Assembly: GCA_012841305.1 (NCBI GenBank)
Contig: DUVA01000258.1
Location: 1 to 34,202 of the forward strand
Direction: 5' to 3'
Length of the DNA: 34,202 nucleotides
DNA from: Bacillota bacterium
Lineage (GTDB): Bacteria > Bacillota > SHA-98 > UBA4971
Under the pieces are notes generated by a model. It worked only from the letters and a program-made list of their open reading frames with translations, was not told the origin of the DNA and searched no databases. This document shows, piece by piece, positions 17,133-24,983 of this stretch. The position numbers and the translations under genes were made by a program. How positions within the stretch are numbered: position 1 is the first letter of the stretch; every line of letters begins with the position of its first letter.

Positions 17133-18566
17133 TTACTTCACCTTACCCAGCCGCACTTGCTTGCCATCACCAAGCTGTTTAAGGGCGTCGTAGTCACCAA
17201 TTACCACACAGTCGCCGGCTTCGATCCCTTCGAGAATCTCCACGCCTATCGCATCTGTAAGCCCGGTAACCACCTGAGCCGCGCGAGCTTTGGAATCTGC
17301 CTCGTCAACCACAAAAACCGCCTCTTGGCCGTCTCGTTGGACAATGGCTTGTATCGGCACAACCAAAGCATTCTCATTGGAGTATGTAGCAATCTCTACA
17401 TCCGCGCTCATCCCGGCACGGAGGTCCTCTCCCGGATCCTCGATGTCTATTAGGACGTGAAACCCAGGTGTGATACTGTCGTAAACTGCCTGAGGAGCAA
17501 TCTCTGAAACTACGCCGAAGAATTCCTCATCCAAAATGGCGTCTGTGGAGAACGTCGCGCGTTGCCCCACTTTTACTCTGGCGATATCCGTCTCATCCAC
17601 TTTGGCTCTCACCCTCATGCCTCCGGCTGTGGCGATAACGGCAAGGGGCATACCCTCTGTCACCACAGCACCTTCCCTCACCGAAACAGCGGTGACCACG
17701 CCGTTTTCATGTGAAGTCACCGTAGTCTTGGCAAGAGCCGCTTCAACCAACCGAAGGCCTGCATTTGTCTGAGCAAGCCGGGCTTTTACCGCTTCCCTGC
17801 TCTTCTCCTTTGAAACCTCTTGCTCCTTGGCAAGAGCTAATGCTATCTCTGCCTCGCTTACCTGGGCCTCAGCAAGCTCCACTTGCTCTTTCGCAGGCTG
17901 CTCACAAAGGACCTCATACTGCTTCTTTGACGCCTGGTATTGAGCCTTTGCACTTTCAACCCTTGCCCTTGCATCTTCCAAAGCAGCCTTTGATACAGCC
18001 CCCTCCTCATAGAGAGCTTCCATTGCCTCAAGTTGACGCGTCCCGTCCCTTACCGCGATGTCTGCTTGAGCAACCTGGGCTTCAGCCTGGGCAACCTGGG
18101 CTTCAGACGGGCCTTTCAGAAGCTCCTGAAGTCTTACCTTTGCCGCCTGTAGCTGGGTCTCAGCCTGTCGAACAGCGAAGGTTTTGCCGGATTCTCCTGC
18201 AACCTGCGACTGAAGCTGCATAAGCTCTGCTTCGGCTGCTGCTACTTGAGCCTTAGCTTGCTGTAACTGCGCTTCGAGGTCTTGCTTCTCAAACTTCACC
18301 AGCTGCTGGCCGATTCTTACGGTGTCTCCTTCCCGGACATAGATCTCTCGTACCTTTCCCGTAACCCCTGCCCTGACCTCTACTGTCCTGGCAGGCTCAA
18401 TTGCTCCCTGAGCGGACACAGTGACAGTGAAAGGCCCAGGCGCAATCTTGACACTGTCCACCGCGATGACAGTCTTGTCTTCACCCAGCCTCTTTCCTGC
18501 GACAATAGTCGCTATACATATGAGAACGAGCCCGACTATTACTATGGTAACCCTTCGTCCCGCCAA
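17133..18566 (-). CDS. yknX: MacA/YknX-like membrane fusion (HlyD-family) protein
   Basis: A 477-residue periplasmic-adaptor-type protein. An N-terminal membrane anchor (about residues 5-24) is followed by a biotinyl/lipoyl half (VRAGVTGKVREIYVREGDTV). A long alpha-hairpin coiled coil, rich in AQVAQAEAQ repeats, spans about residues 100-275. Then come the second lipoyl half, a beta-barrel (VRAKVDETDIARVKVGQ) and a membrane-proximal domain. In Gram-positives such proteins link to YknYZ-type transporters with no outer membrane partner. I use TTG 18566, nine bases after AAAGGGG. It is the first gene of the operon and faces the Yip1 gene across about 285 bases. The coiled coil is long for YknX and contains an internal duplication (EAQVAQAEAQVAQAD). 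Confidence 0.93.
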   Translation of the reverse strand: MAGRRVTIVIVGLVLICIATIVAGKRLGEDKTVIAVDSVKIAPGPFTVTVSAQGAIEPARTVEVRAGVTGKVREIYVREGDTVRIGQQLVKFEKQDLEAQLQQAKAQVAAAEAELMQLQSQVAGESGKTFAVRQAETQLQAAKVRLQELLKGPSEAQVAQAEAQVAQADIAVRDGTRQLEAMEALYEEGAVSKAALEDARARVESAKAQYQASKKQYEVLCEQPAKEQVELAEAQVSEAEIALALAKEQEVSKEKSREAVKARLAQTNAGLRLVEAALAKTTVTSHENGVVTAVSVREGAVVTEGMPLAVIATAGGMRVRAKVDETDIARVKVGQRATFSTDAILDEEFFGVVSEIAPQAVYDSITPGFHVLIDIEDPGEDLRAGMSADVEIATYSNENALVVPIQAIVQRDGQEAVFVVDEADSKARAAQVVTGLTDAIGVEILEGIEAGDCVVIGDYDALKQLGDGKQVRLGKVK

Positions 18567-18733
18567 TTCAGGTAACCCCTTTCGCTTGCCATATCCTGTA
18601 TTGCTTATTCTAATACTTTTCCCAGACTCTGTCCTATTCTACCTACATTTAAGTCTATCTTTTTCTTTTCGCCCATTGTCCCGTTATTCCCTGCCCGGCA
18701 TCGGTCCGGTGACAGCCTTTCTCCCTCTCAATA

Positions 18734-18751
18734 TCCGGCGCCTACGCCGGA
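18734..18751. repeat. GC-rich hairpin between yknX- and yknW-like genes
   Basis: TCCGGCG (18734-18740), loop CCTA, CGCCGGA (18745-18751): a perfect 7-bp palindrome in the divergent intergenic region. No T run follows on either strand, so it is more likely an operator or RNA hairpin than a terminator. Confidence 0.5.
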
Positions 18752-18789
18752 CGGGGGACTTAAGTTATGCCTCTCTTCAAAGGAAAAGC

Positions 18790-18817
18790 TTGGTTTATGA
18801 TGAATATATGGAATAAT
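18790..18817 (+). promoter_or_regulatory. Possible promoter of the Yip1 gene
   Basis: TTGGTT (18790-18795), a 16-base spacer and AATAAT (18812-18817), about 35 bases before the start codon. Both hexamers are approximate. Confidence 0.3.
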
Positions 18818-18851
18818 CTCTGTAACCGTAGAAAAGGAGTTGACCCTTATC

Positions 18852-19550
18852 ATGTCCCATCCTGATTCTCCACTGAACAAGAGTCTCCTTGCCCGTGCAG
18901 TAGGCGTGCTTGCAGACCCCGGACCCACCTTTGAGGAGATTGTCAAAAGCCCGGATTATGTAGTGCCCGTCATATTCATTATCCTTGCAGGATTGCTAGG
19001 CTTAGTTTCTGTGGCTCATACTCTCAAGACTATGCCTGAATTAGTTCCCTCCGGCGTACCCATGCCAGCCAAGTCAGTTACAATAGGGATCACCTTGATT
19101 ACCTTTGTCGTGGGACAGTTCATTGTGTGGCCGTTGCGTGCGTTGATATTCTCAGGAATAGGAGCGATGATCGGCTCAAGAGTGGATTTTCGAAAAAGCC
19201 TGGCTGTATCAGGTTATTTAAATGTGACTCTGGTAATATCCGGGATAATAACTGCCATAGTCATTGCCGCTACCGGACACCCTATCGTCCTCGGACTGGG
19301 AATGACTCTGTCGCCTCAGCAGTTGACTACCGCGTGGGGAGTTGTCCTGTCGAACATAAATGTGTTCAGCCTTATTTACATTGCCCTGAGCTCCGTTGCA
19401 CTCGCGAAATTGTGGGATGTGAAACTGTCTAAAGCAGCTCTAATTACGATAATAATGTGGATTCTTGTAATAGCTGTGTCAGCCGGAAGCGCACATTTAG
19501 GCTCCAAACTGACACAGTTTCAAGTAAACGTAGGCGTCGGCCCGCACTAA
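18852..19550 (+). CDS. yknW: Yip1-domain membrane protein (YknW-like)
   Basis: A 232-residue Yip1-family protein with about five membrane segments. The N-terminus SLLARAVGVLADPGPTFEEIVKSPDYVVPVIF is the typical Yip1 opening: an amphipathic stretch with P-x-x-F before the first helix. I use ATG 18852, 12 bases after AAAGGAG; TTG 18840 touches the ribosome site and is too close. YknW of Bacillus subtilis is a Yip1 protein needed to assemble YknXYZ. Here the gene lies directly beside and divergent from yknXYZ-like genes, so I infer the same partnership. The opposite orientation differs from the single yknWXYZ operon. The symbol is by analogy, since YIP1 genes also occur in other contexts. Confidence 0.82.
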   Translation: MSHPDSPLNKSLLARAVGVLADPGPTFEEIVKSPDYVVPVIFIILAGLLGLVSVAHTLKTMPELVPSGVPMPAKSVTIGITLITFVVGQFIVWPLRALIFSGIGAMIGSRVDFRKSLAVSGYLNVTLVISGIITAIVIAATGHPIVLGLGMTLSPQQLTTAWGVVLSNINVFSLIYIALSSVALAKLWDVKLSKAALITIIMWILVIAVSAGSAHLGSKLTQFQVNVGVGPH

Positions 19551-19570
19551 CCTAACCTTATTCAGCCTGG

Positions 19571-21373
19571 TCAACCGATAACCAAAGGAACGTGCCGGAA
19601 TTCTGTGACGTCTACCAAGCCTCGATTGGTGATGCGAAGTTCAGGGATAACAGGCAAAGACAGGAGAGCCATAGTCATGAACGGGGACGCCAACTGGCAC
19701 CCCAGGGCCTTCCATGCCTGTGCCAGCCGGTCTACATTTGATTGGACCTCTTCCACCGGCTCATCTGACATGAGTCCTGCAATAGGCAGAGGGAGGATAG
19801 CTAACACCTTGCCGTCTTTCACGACGACCATCCCACCGCCGGCCTCAGCCAAGGTATTGGCTGCAACAACCATGTCTCCGTCATCCATACCGACAACAAG
19901 CAGGTTGTGGCTGTCATGGGCAACAGTTGAGGCTACCGCTCCTGATTGAAGCCCAAATCCCTTAACAAAACCGAGGGCCATCGTTCCTGTGGCCTTGTGC
20001 CTCTCTATTACAGCGACCTTCGCCAAATCCTCATCACGTGACGCATGAATTTCCCCATTTCCGTCCGGTGTCAGTTCTGCCTCGATATGCTTTGTCACAG
20101 CCTGGCCTTCTGTAACCTGTATGACTCTGATGCGGACATTCTTGCCTGAGACACCGGCCTTGACACTGAAATCATCGCGGATCACGGGGCGTGCCAGACA
20201 TACTGACCCTGTGGCATACTCAGGATAAGTCTGCCTTGGGAACTCCACAAGCATGCGTCCGTTTTCTGCAACAATCTCCCCGTCTGCCATGACCTTCTCC
20301 GGACGCGGATCGGCAAGATCCCTGATAAACAGGATATCAGCAAACTTCCCAGGGGTAATGCTTCCAAGGTCACAACTCATCCCAAAACACTCTGCAGCAT
20401 TAATAGTTGCCATCTGAATAGCGACCACAGGAGGCGTCCCTTCTTCAATTGCCCGCCTCACTACATGGTTCACATGGCCAAGAGTCAACAAAGTATCAGG
20501 GTGCACATCATCTGTGACAAGGACTATACGCCTTGGATCAACACCTGTCTCTGTATAGCTCTTAACCGTAGCCTTGATGTCACGCCACCCTGACCCCTCT
20601 CTGAGTTTCGCGTACATCCCAAGGCGTAGCTTAGCCAAGCTTTCCTGCCATGTGACAGACTCATGATCTGAGATAATACCACACGATGCATAAGCGGAAA
20701 GGTTGGGGCCGAGATCAGGGGAAGCGTAATGGCCGGTGACAACCTTGCCTGCCTTCAAAGTCTCAGTTATCTTACTCATGACATCTTCATCCCGCGCCAG
20801 GACACCGGGGAAGTTCATCATCTCTCCGAGGCCTACTACTTCGTCCCAGGCCATCGCGCACCTAACATCAGAAGGAGTAATCTTGGCGCCTGCATCCTCC
20901 AACCCCGGAGCCGCAGGGACGCATGACGGCATTGTGGCGTAGACCTTGAGGGGGAGATTCCTACCCTCTTCTATCATCAACCGTATCCCGTCCATACCGA
21001 GGACATTTGCAATCTCATGGGGATCCATGAAAACAGCGGTAGTTCCACATGGCAGAACCGCCCTGGCGAATTGGCTGACTGTAACCATACTGCTTTCTAT
21101 ATGAAGATGTCCGTCAAGAAATCCTGGGACTAAATAGAACCCTTCTGCATCAATGACTTTCGTATCTTTGCCTATACACAAAGAAACATCCCCGACAAGT
21201 GCAATTCTCCCGAGACGCACGGCAACATCCATGCCGTCCAGGATCTCGCCGGTTATGACGTTCACCAATCGTCCGGTGCGAATAACGACATCAGCAGGAA
21301 CCTTGCCTGTAGCACAAGCCACCAGTTCCCGGCCTACTTCGTAAAGAGGTTGTCTTGTTGCCTGTCCTGACAT
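19571..21373 (-). CDS. ade: Adenine deaminase
   Basis: A 600-residue amidohydrolase that converts adenine to hypoxanthine in purine salvage; the length fits Ade (about 570-600). Visible motifs: metal site GFLDGHLHIESSMV, CGTTAVFMDPHEIANVLG, GEMMNFPGVL, the GHYASPDLGPNLSAYASCGI region, VTDDVHPD, the second barrel segment GSITPGKFADILFI, and the C-terminal domain with VAHDSHNLLVVGMDD. ATG 21373 is preceded by GAGGAGGAGG at seven bases. The open frame continues 31 codons upstream, but that part is only a 27-bp tandem repeat. It converges with the Yip1 gene with a 20-base gap; no terminator was seen between them. Confidence 0.95.
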   Translation of the reverse strand: MSGQATRQPLYEVGRELVACATGKVPADVVIRTGRLVNVITGEILDGMDVAVRLGRIALVGDVSLCIGKDTKVIDAEGFYLVPGFLDGHLHIESSMVTVSQFARAVLPCGTTAVFMDPHEIANVLGMDGIRLMIEEGRNLPLKVYATMPSCVPAAPGLEDAGAKITPSDVRCAMAWDEVVGLGEMMNFPGVLARDEDVMSKITETLKAGKVVTGHYASPDLGPNLSAYASCGIISDHESVTWQESLAKLRLGMYAKLREGSGWRDIKATVKSYTETGVDPRRIVLVTDDVHPDTLLTLGHVNHVVRRAIEEGTPPVVAIQMATINAAECFGMSCDLGSITPGKFADILFIRDLADPRPEKVMADGEIVAENGRMLVEFPRQTYPEYATGSVCLARPVIRDDFSVKAGVSGKNVRIRVIQVTEGQAVTKHIEAELTPDGNGEIHASRDEDLAKVAVIERHKATGTMALGFVKGFGLQSGAVASTVAHDSHNLLVVGMDDGDMVVAANTLAEAGGGMVVVKDGKVLAILPLPIAGLMSDEPVEEVQSNVDRLAQAWKALGCQLASPFMTMALLSLPVIPELRITNRGLVDVTEFRHVPLVIG

Positions 21374-21384
21374 ACGGTTTCCTC

Positions 21385-21450
21385 CTCCTCGGCTGCGCGC
21401 CGTGCTTCCGTCTCCTCGGCTGTAAACCGTGCTTCCGTCTCCTCGGCTGC
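21385..21450. repeat. 27-bp tandem repeats overlapping the ade ribosome site
   Basis: Two full units (21385-21411, 21412-21438) and part of a third (from 21439) share CTCCTCGGCTG at one end and CGTGCTTCCGT at the other. On the minus strand each unit begins with CGAGGAG-type sequence, so the strong ade ribosome site is one of three similar copies. The reading frame stays open through them. Confidence 0.8.
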
Positions 21451-21501
21451 GCCCTTCGGTATTCATTCGGCAAACCGTCTTGAAGTCCTCCCCTCATCGG
21501 T

Positions 21502-21954
21502 GTGGTTCGAAATCGACCACAATCTTCTTTTCGTTGTATGGTTTTCTACCACTTTCTTCGGAGCAATCACCTCAGTGGCTGAAAATCAACCACCGTGATG
21601 CTTCTTAGTGGTTGATTTTCGACCACGATCACTCTTCAAGGTGCTAGGATATAGAACACTTCATCATAGAAAATCTCTTCACTTGAGGATTGTGGACACA
21701 AAAGCGACCACATTTCCTCAAAAGGTGAGCGAAAAACTGCCACCTTTTCCACAAAAGTGGTAGAAAACCTTCCACCTGAGCCTCAAAACGGTATTGAAAT
21801 CCTTCGTCAGCCAAAAAATGTGGTCGAAAAACAACCACCTTTGCAGTTGGGGGTGGTCGAGAACCTACCACTTGTGCATTTTTCGTTCCAAAAATCCCAT
21901 TAGGTGGTAGGAATTGAAGCAACGTCTTGAAAAAAGTGGTTGAAAATCGACCAT
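21502..21954. repeat. Array 2: about 14 copies of a 19-bp imperfect palindrome, consensus GTGGTCGAAAATCGACCAC
   Basis: Copies start near 21502, 21536, 21575, 21608, 21641, 21665, 21692, 21725, 21757, 21790, 21820, 21853, 21904 and 21936. Examples: GTGGTTCGAAATCGACCAC (21502), GTGGTTGATTTTCGACCAC (21608), GTGGTAGAAAACCTTCCAC (21757), GTGGTCGAAAAACAACCAC (21820). Copies at 21641, 21665 and 21790 are degraded. Most intervals are 31-34 bp, with one of 51 bp. Spacers are 12-15 bp and often contain CCTCAAAA or CCACAAAA before the next motif. No two copies are identical and no gene is open through the region. The stretch fills the gap between ade and the dehydrogenase gene; it is related to array 1. 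Confidence 0.9.
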
Positions 21955-21998
21955 AAGCGGAGGCAAGACTTGCAGTGGGAGGGTCTATTGCAAGGGTG

Positions 21999-23000
21999 CT
22001 ACGGGACAATTACATTTTGCGGACGGCCTTCAATGAATCTCACGATGTTCTCGCAAGTAGTGTCAAGGATTCTCAAGGTAGCCTCGCGGCTGTTGAAAGC
22101 GTTGTGTGGGGTTATTACCACGTCTTCTCTGCGCAGCAATATTTGGTTTTGCACGAATGTCTTCAGGACGTCTTTTGAATAATCCCGCTTCAGAACATAA
22201 CCCTCTTCCAGCATGAGTTCTTCTCCTTCCAGGACATCAAGGCCTGCGCCTCCAATGATACCCTGGTCTAACGCCCATACCAATGCTTCGGTCTCAACCA
22301 ACCCGCCTCTTGCCGTATTTATTAAAATCGCGCCTCTTTTGACTTTCTTCAGGCTCTCTTTGTTTATCAAGTGATGAGTTTTCTTGTTGTACGGCACATG
22401 AAGGGATATTACGTCTGCCGCCCCGAGCAGTTCTTCAAACGGAACATAACGGTAACCCAGAACTTCTGCAAGGAATACCTCTCTCTTGGTATCATAGGCG
22501 AGCACCTCCATGCCAAAACCTTTCGCTATTCGTATTACATGCAGGCCGATTTTCCCGCATCCTATGACACCAAGAGTCTTGCGCTTAAGGTCAAACCCCT
22601 GCAATTCCTCGAGGGAAAAGCCTTGACGGATAGTCCTGCAGTAAGCTTTATGGACATTGCGCGAAAGCGCCAGTATCAGGGCAAATGTATGTTCAGCTAC
22701 AGTATTCTCACCGTAGAACGGCACATTCTCCACGCATATCTTACGTTTTTTGCAGTAATCAATGTCTATATGGTCAAAACCCGTGGATCTTGTGGCTATC
22801 AACTTTAGTTCCGGAAACTTCCCAAGCATGTCCGAAGTAAGCTGTGAATATATGAATACGCATATGCCCCATGAATCTATAAGGCCGGCGAGGTCTGTCT
22901 CCTGCGCTGTCTCATGAGAGAACACAGGTTCAACATCGCGAAGACGCGTGCGGTACCTATCCTTTTCCCATTTCTCTACCTCAAAGAAAGTGATTTTCAT
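21999..23000 (-). CDS. D-isomer 2-hydroxyacid dehydrogenase (D-lactate dehydrogenase type)
   Basis: A 333-residue NAD-dependent dehydrogenase, normal length for D-lactate dehydrogenases, which reduce pyruvate to D-lactate. N-terminal MKITFFEVEKWEKD is typical of the D-LDH group. The substrate arginine lies in LIATRSTGFDHIDID, the NAD fold in TLGVIGCGKIGLHVIRIAKGFG, then NTARGGLVETEAL, the glutamate in GLDVLEGEE, and the catalytic histidine in VVITPHNAFNS. ATG 23000 was chosen by homology; it has no good ribosome site, and in-frame TTG 23039 and ATG 23033 are no better. Related enzymes act on other 2-hydroxyacids, so pyruvate is the likely but not certain substrate. Array 2 lies immediately downstream; the TPP riboswitch lies upstream on the opposite strand. 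Confidence 0.92.
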   Translation of the reverse strand: MKITFFEVEKWEKDRYRTRLRDVEPVFSHETAQETDLAGLIDSWGICVFIYSQLTSDMLGKFPELKLIATRSTGFDHIDIDYCKKRKICVENVPFYGENTVAEHTFALILALSRNVHKAYCRTIRQGFSLEELQGFDLKRKTLGVIGCGKIGLHVIRIAKGFGMEVLAYDTKREVFLAEVLGYRYVPFEELLGAADVISLHVPYNKKTHHLINKESLKKVKRGAILINTARGGLVETEALVWALDQGIIGGAGLDVLEGEELMLEEGYVLKRDYSKDVLKTFVQNQILLRREDVVITPHNAFNSREATLRILDTTCENIVRFIEGRPQNVIVP

Positions 23001-23080
23001 GGTTCTAGTTTGCCACAGGCCTCTTGCGCTCATGCGCAAGGAGTGTCATAATGATAAGGACATAAAAACTACATAGGGAT

Positions 23081-23192
23081 GTCCGCTGGGGGTGCTGCAC
23101 ATCTATGTGCGGCTGAGAAGGCCTGATTGAGCCTACCCTTCGAACCTGAATCAAGGTAATGCACTGGATAATGCCAGCGTAGGGAAGCGGGT
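23081..23192 (+). ncRNA. TPP riboswitch (THI element)
   Basis: Diagnostic elements in order: P1 strand CCGCT (23083-23087), GGGGGTGC, GGCTGAGA (23111-23118), ACCCTTCGAACCTGA (23135-23149), GGATAATGCCAGCGTAGGGAA (about 23166-23185), and the P1 partner AGCGG (23186-23190). It precedes a terminator and thiT. Relative to the usual CTGATCTGGATAATGCC, about 12 bases (AAGGTAATGCAC) are inserted, resembling a second copy of the GGATAATGCC module. AACCTGA (23143-23149) is the exact complement of TCAGGTT (23219-23225), which offers an antiterminator pairing. Thiamine pyrophosphate binding should favour the terminator and switch thiT off. Confidence 0.95.
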
Positions 23193-23227
23193 GCCGTTTG
23201 GTTACGAGTAGCGCAAGATCAGGTTGA

Positions 23228-23268
23228 AAAGGCCGCGGACATAGTAAAGTCCCGCGGCCTTTAGTGTT
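23228..23268 (+). terminator. Riboswitch-controlled terminator before thiT
   Basis: AAAGGCCGCGG (23228-23238) pairs with CCGCGGCCTTT (23252-23262), extended by AC/GT beside the loop with one bulged C. The T run is weak (TTTAGTGTTATT). Its left arm overlaps the segment that can pair with the aptamer, so it can be formed only when the aptamer is closed. Confidence 0.8.
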
Positions 23269-23346
23269 ATTGGCCTACGAATCGGGGAGCCTATGATAAG
23301 AATGGCCTGGGAGAATCCCAAGTAACTTCGGAGGGGTTGGTTAGTA

Positions 23347-23997
23347 ATGACGGATTCATCATGGTTGAAGAGCATAGGGACGGTCCTCTTGAAGACGGAG
23401 AACATCATAATGATTGTGGCTATAGGTATATTGGTCTATCTTCTATGGCTCACAAATCCATCCAGAACAAAATCAGGTGCAGGCCGCAGGCCTGTCTATA
23501 CGGTAACTGAAATTGGCGTAGCTGTAGCCCTTTCTGTGATACTCAGTATGATCCGAGTCTATAGAATGCCTCAAGGGGGGTCAGTCTCCCTGGAAATGCT
23601 GCCTATTTTCTATATCGCGCTCCGCAGCGGCGGAGGCGTAGGCATACTGGCAGGTCTTACGTTCGGACTTGCGAAATTGCTCTTGGGCCCGTATATCGTC
23701 CACCCACTGCAACTTGTCCTTGACTACCCCTTAGCATTCGCCTTCCTTGGGCTGGCAGGTTTCTTCCGGCGATACCAGGTAATCGGCATCATCCTGGGTG
23801 GGCTGGGCAGGTTTGCCATGCACGTAGTGTCAGGCGCCGTGTTCTTCGCAACCTATGCCCCGGAAGGAACTAACGTATGGCTTTACTCAGCAACATATAA
23901 TGCATCCTACATGGTACCGGAACTCATTATTTCCATAATCGTCATGCTTGTACTGGGTTTAGGGAAAAGCACGCGTACATCCGTCAGGCGAGGATAG
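23347..23997 (+). CDS. thiT: Thiamine-specific ECF transporter S component
   Basis: A 216-residue membrane protein with about six hydrophobic segments, which binds thiamine for an energy-coupling-factor transporter; the shared EcfA/A'/T module is not in the window. ThiT features visible: MPQGGSVSLEMLPIFYIALR, GLTFGLAKLLLGPYIVHPLQLVLDYPLAFAFLGLAG (split here by the family's conserved HPLQ and LDYPLAF), and GRFAMHVVSGAVFFATYAPEG. The N-terminal 40 residues hold an extra helix before the core, longer than usual for ThiT. ATG 23347 follows GGAGGGG by 10 bases. The TPP riboswitch upstream independently supports the thiamine role. Downstream the transcript may continue into the gene at 24150. Confidence 0.94.
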   Translation: MTDSSWLKSIGTVLLKTENIIMIVAIGILVYLLWLTNPSRTKSGAGRRPVYTVTEIGVAVALSVILSMIRVYRMPQGGSVSLEMLPIFYIALRSGGGVGILAGLTFGLAKLLLGPYIVHPLQLVLDYPLAFAFLGLAGFFRRYQVIGIILGGLGRFAMHVVSGAVFFATYAPEGTNVWLYSATYNASYMVPELIISIIVMLVLGLGKSTRTSVRRG

Positions 23998-24018
23998 TAT
24001 CGAGGATAGTATAGAAGG

Positions 24019-24152
24019 CATTGTCTGATGCCCGGTCCCTCCCATAGTAAATGGTCATAGTGTATGAGCGCGAAGCATAAGCACTACTGCAAGAAGGAAT
24101 ACTTATACTGACCTTTACAAGTTGAGTCCGGATGGGAGGGCATCAGACAATG
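24019..24152 (+). promoter_or_regulatory. Long inverted repeat enclosing the ribosome site and start codon of the next gene
   Basis: The left arms ATTGTCTGATG (24020-24030) and CCCTCCCAT (24037-24045) are complementary to one continuous right arm, ATGGGAGGGCATCAGACAAT (24132-24151). That gives 20 paired bases with a 6-base bulge (CCCGGT) and an 86-base loop. The right arm contains the ribosome site GGGAGGG and most of the ATG. In RNA spanning both arms, translation of the 24150 gene would be blocked; a transcript starting inside the loop would escape. Confidence 0.8.
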
Positions 24153-24932
24153 GAAAGTGTGAGAGAGTCATTGGATACTGAAGTGATTGAAATTGTACCT
24201 GAAGTATCCACCCAGGAAAAACCTAAGAAGAAAAGAAAGCGTCATGTATTCACCGAGTATGAAGATGGGCTTCTAATGAAAGTCCTGGAAAGAAGACCGG
24301 GGGAAAGAAAGCAAGAAATCGAAAGGCTTGCAAATCTTTTTCAAGTCCCTTACCTTACTCTACGACACAGGTTTTACACGGTCATAAAGCAACGCGCAGC
24401 AGCACAAGCACAGGATGTGGCAAAAGAACGCGCCCCTCAGCCTGTTGAGAAGGTAACGATCAAACCCGATGACACCCGAGTTCCTACCCGAAGCACGCTG
24501 TCGGACACCATACCGGATACCAAATCCGGCCTGCAACAGGACCCGATGGAAGAGATTCTGACTCTGCCTGCAAGAGTGGAGCGTATGGAAAAACGACTGT
24601 ATGGAATGCTTGACCTTAAAGGGTTTGTTGATCGGCTCATCGACATTCAACGACAACTCGAACGTGAGCAACAACTCCTTGAGGAATTGGCTCAAAAAGA
24701 GCGGGAAATTGAACGCATGCAGAGTGATATGCAGAAGAAGATAGAACGGATGAAAGCACGCGAAGAGGAATTAGATGACCTTTATACGCAGTTGGAAGTT
24801 ACACTTCATCAGTTTATGAACTTGTCATCTATAGATAAGCTGAAAGTGCTCGGAGATTTCACTATCAAGATTGAGACCGTTGTTGATAGGTTCGGTAACA
24901 TTGTCAGGAGGCGGCCTATTGTTGTGCCGTAA
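24150..24932 (+). CDS. SANT/Myb-like DNA-binding protein with C-terminal coiled coil (function unknown)
   Basis: A 260-residue hydrophilic protein. Residues about 30-85 (KRKRHVFTEYEDGLLMKVLE, then ERLANLFQVPYLTLRHRFY) look like a SANT/Myb-type helical DNA-binding module after a basic KKKRKRH patch, reminiscent of RsfA/YlbO-type sporulation regulators of Bacillus. A polar linker follows (about 90-145), then a heptad-rich coiled coil (about 150-225), and a conserved-looking end (LGDFTIKIETVVDRFGNIVRRRP). I use ATG 24150 with GGGAGGG nine bases upstream; the open frame starts six codons earlier but would contain that ribosome site. The start lies in the right arm of a 20-bp inverted repeat, implying translational control. 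The RsfA link is a weak resemblance, not an identification. Confidence 0.78.
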   Translation: MESVRESLDTEVIEIVPEVSTQEKPKKKRKRHVFTEYEDGLLMKVLERRPGERKQEIERLANLFQVPYLTLRHRFYTVIKQRAAAQAQDVAKERAPQPVEKVTIKPDDTRVPTRSTLSDTIPDTKSGLQQDPMEEILTLPARVERMEKRLYGMLDLKGFVDRLIDIQRQLEREQQLLEELAQKEREIERMQSDMQKKIERMKAREEELDDLYTQLEVTLHQFMNLSSIDKLKVLGDFTIKIETVVDRFGNIVRRRPIVVP

Positions 24933-24983
24933 TTCTAACCGTACTTAACCGTGCTTCGTACATTCCGTACCCACTTAGGTTTG

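Noticed and set aside
21291-21466. Longer adenine deaminase start at 21466.
   Set aside because: The extra 31 residues come only from the 27-bp DNA repeats, while ATG 21373 has an excellent ribosome site.
21502-21954. CRISPR array.
   Set aside because: Repeats are only 19 bp and all different, spacers are 12-15 bp and partly similar to each other, and there are no cas genes in the window.
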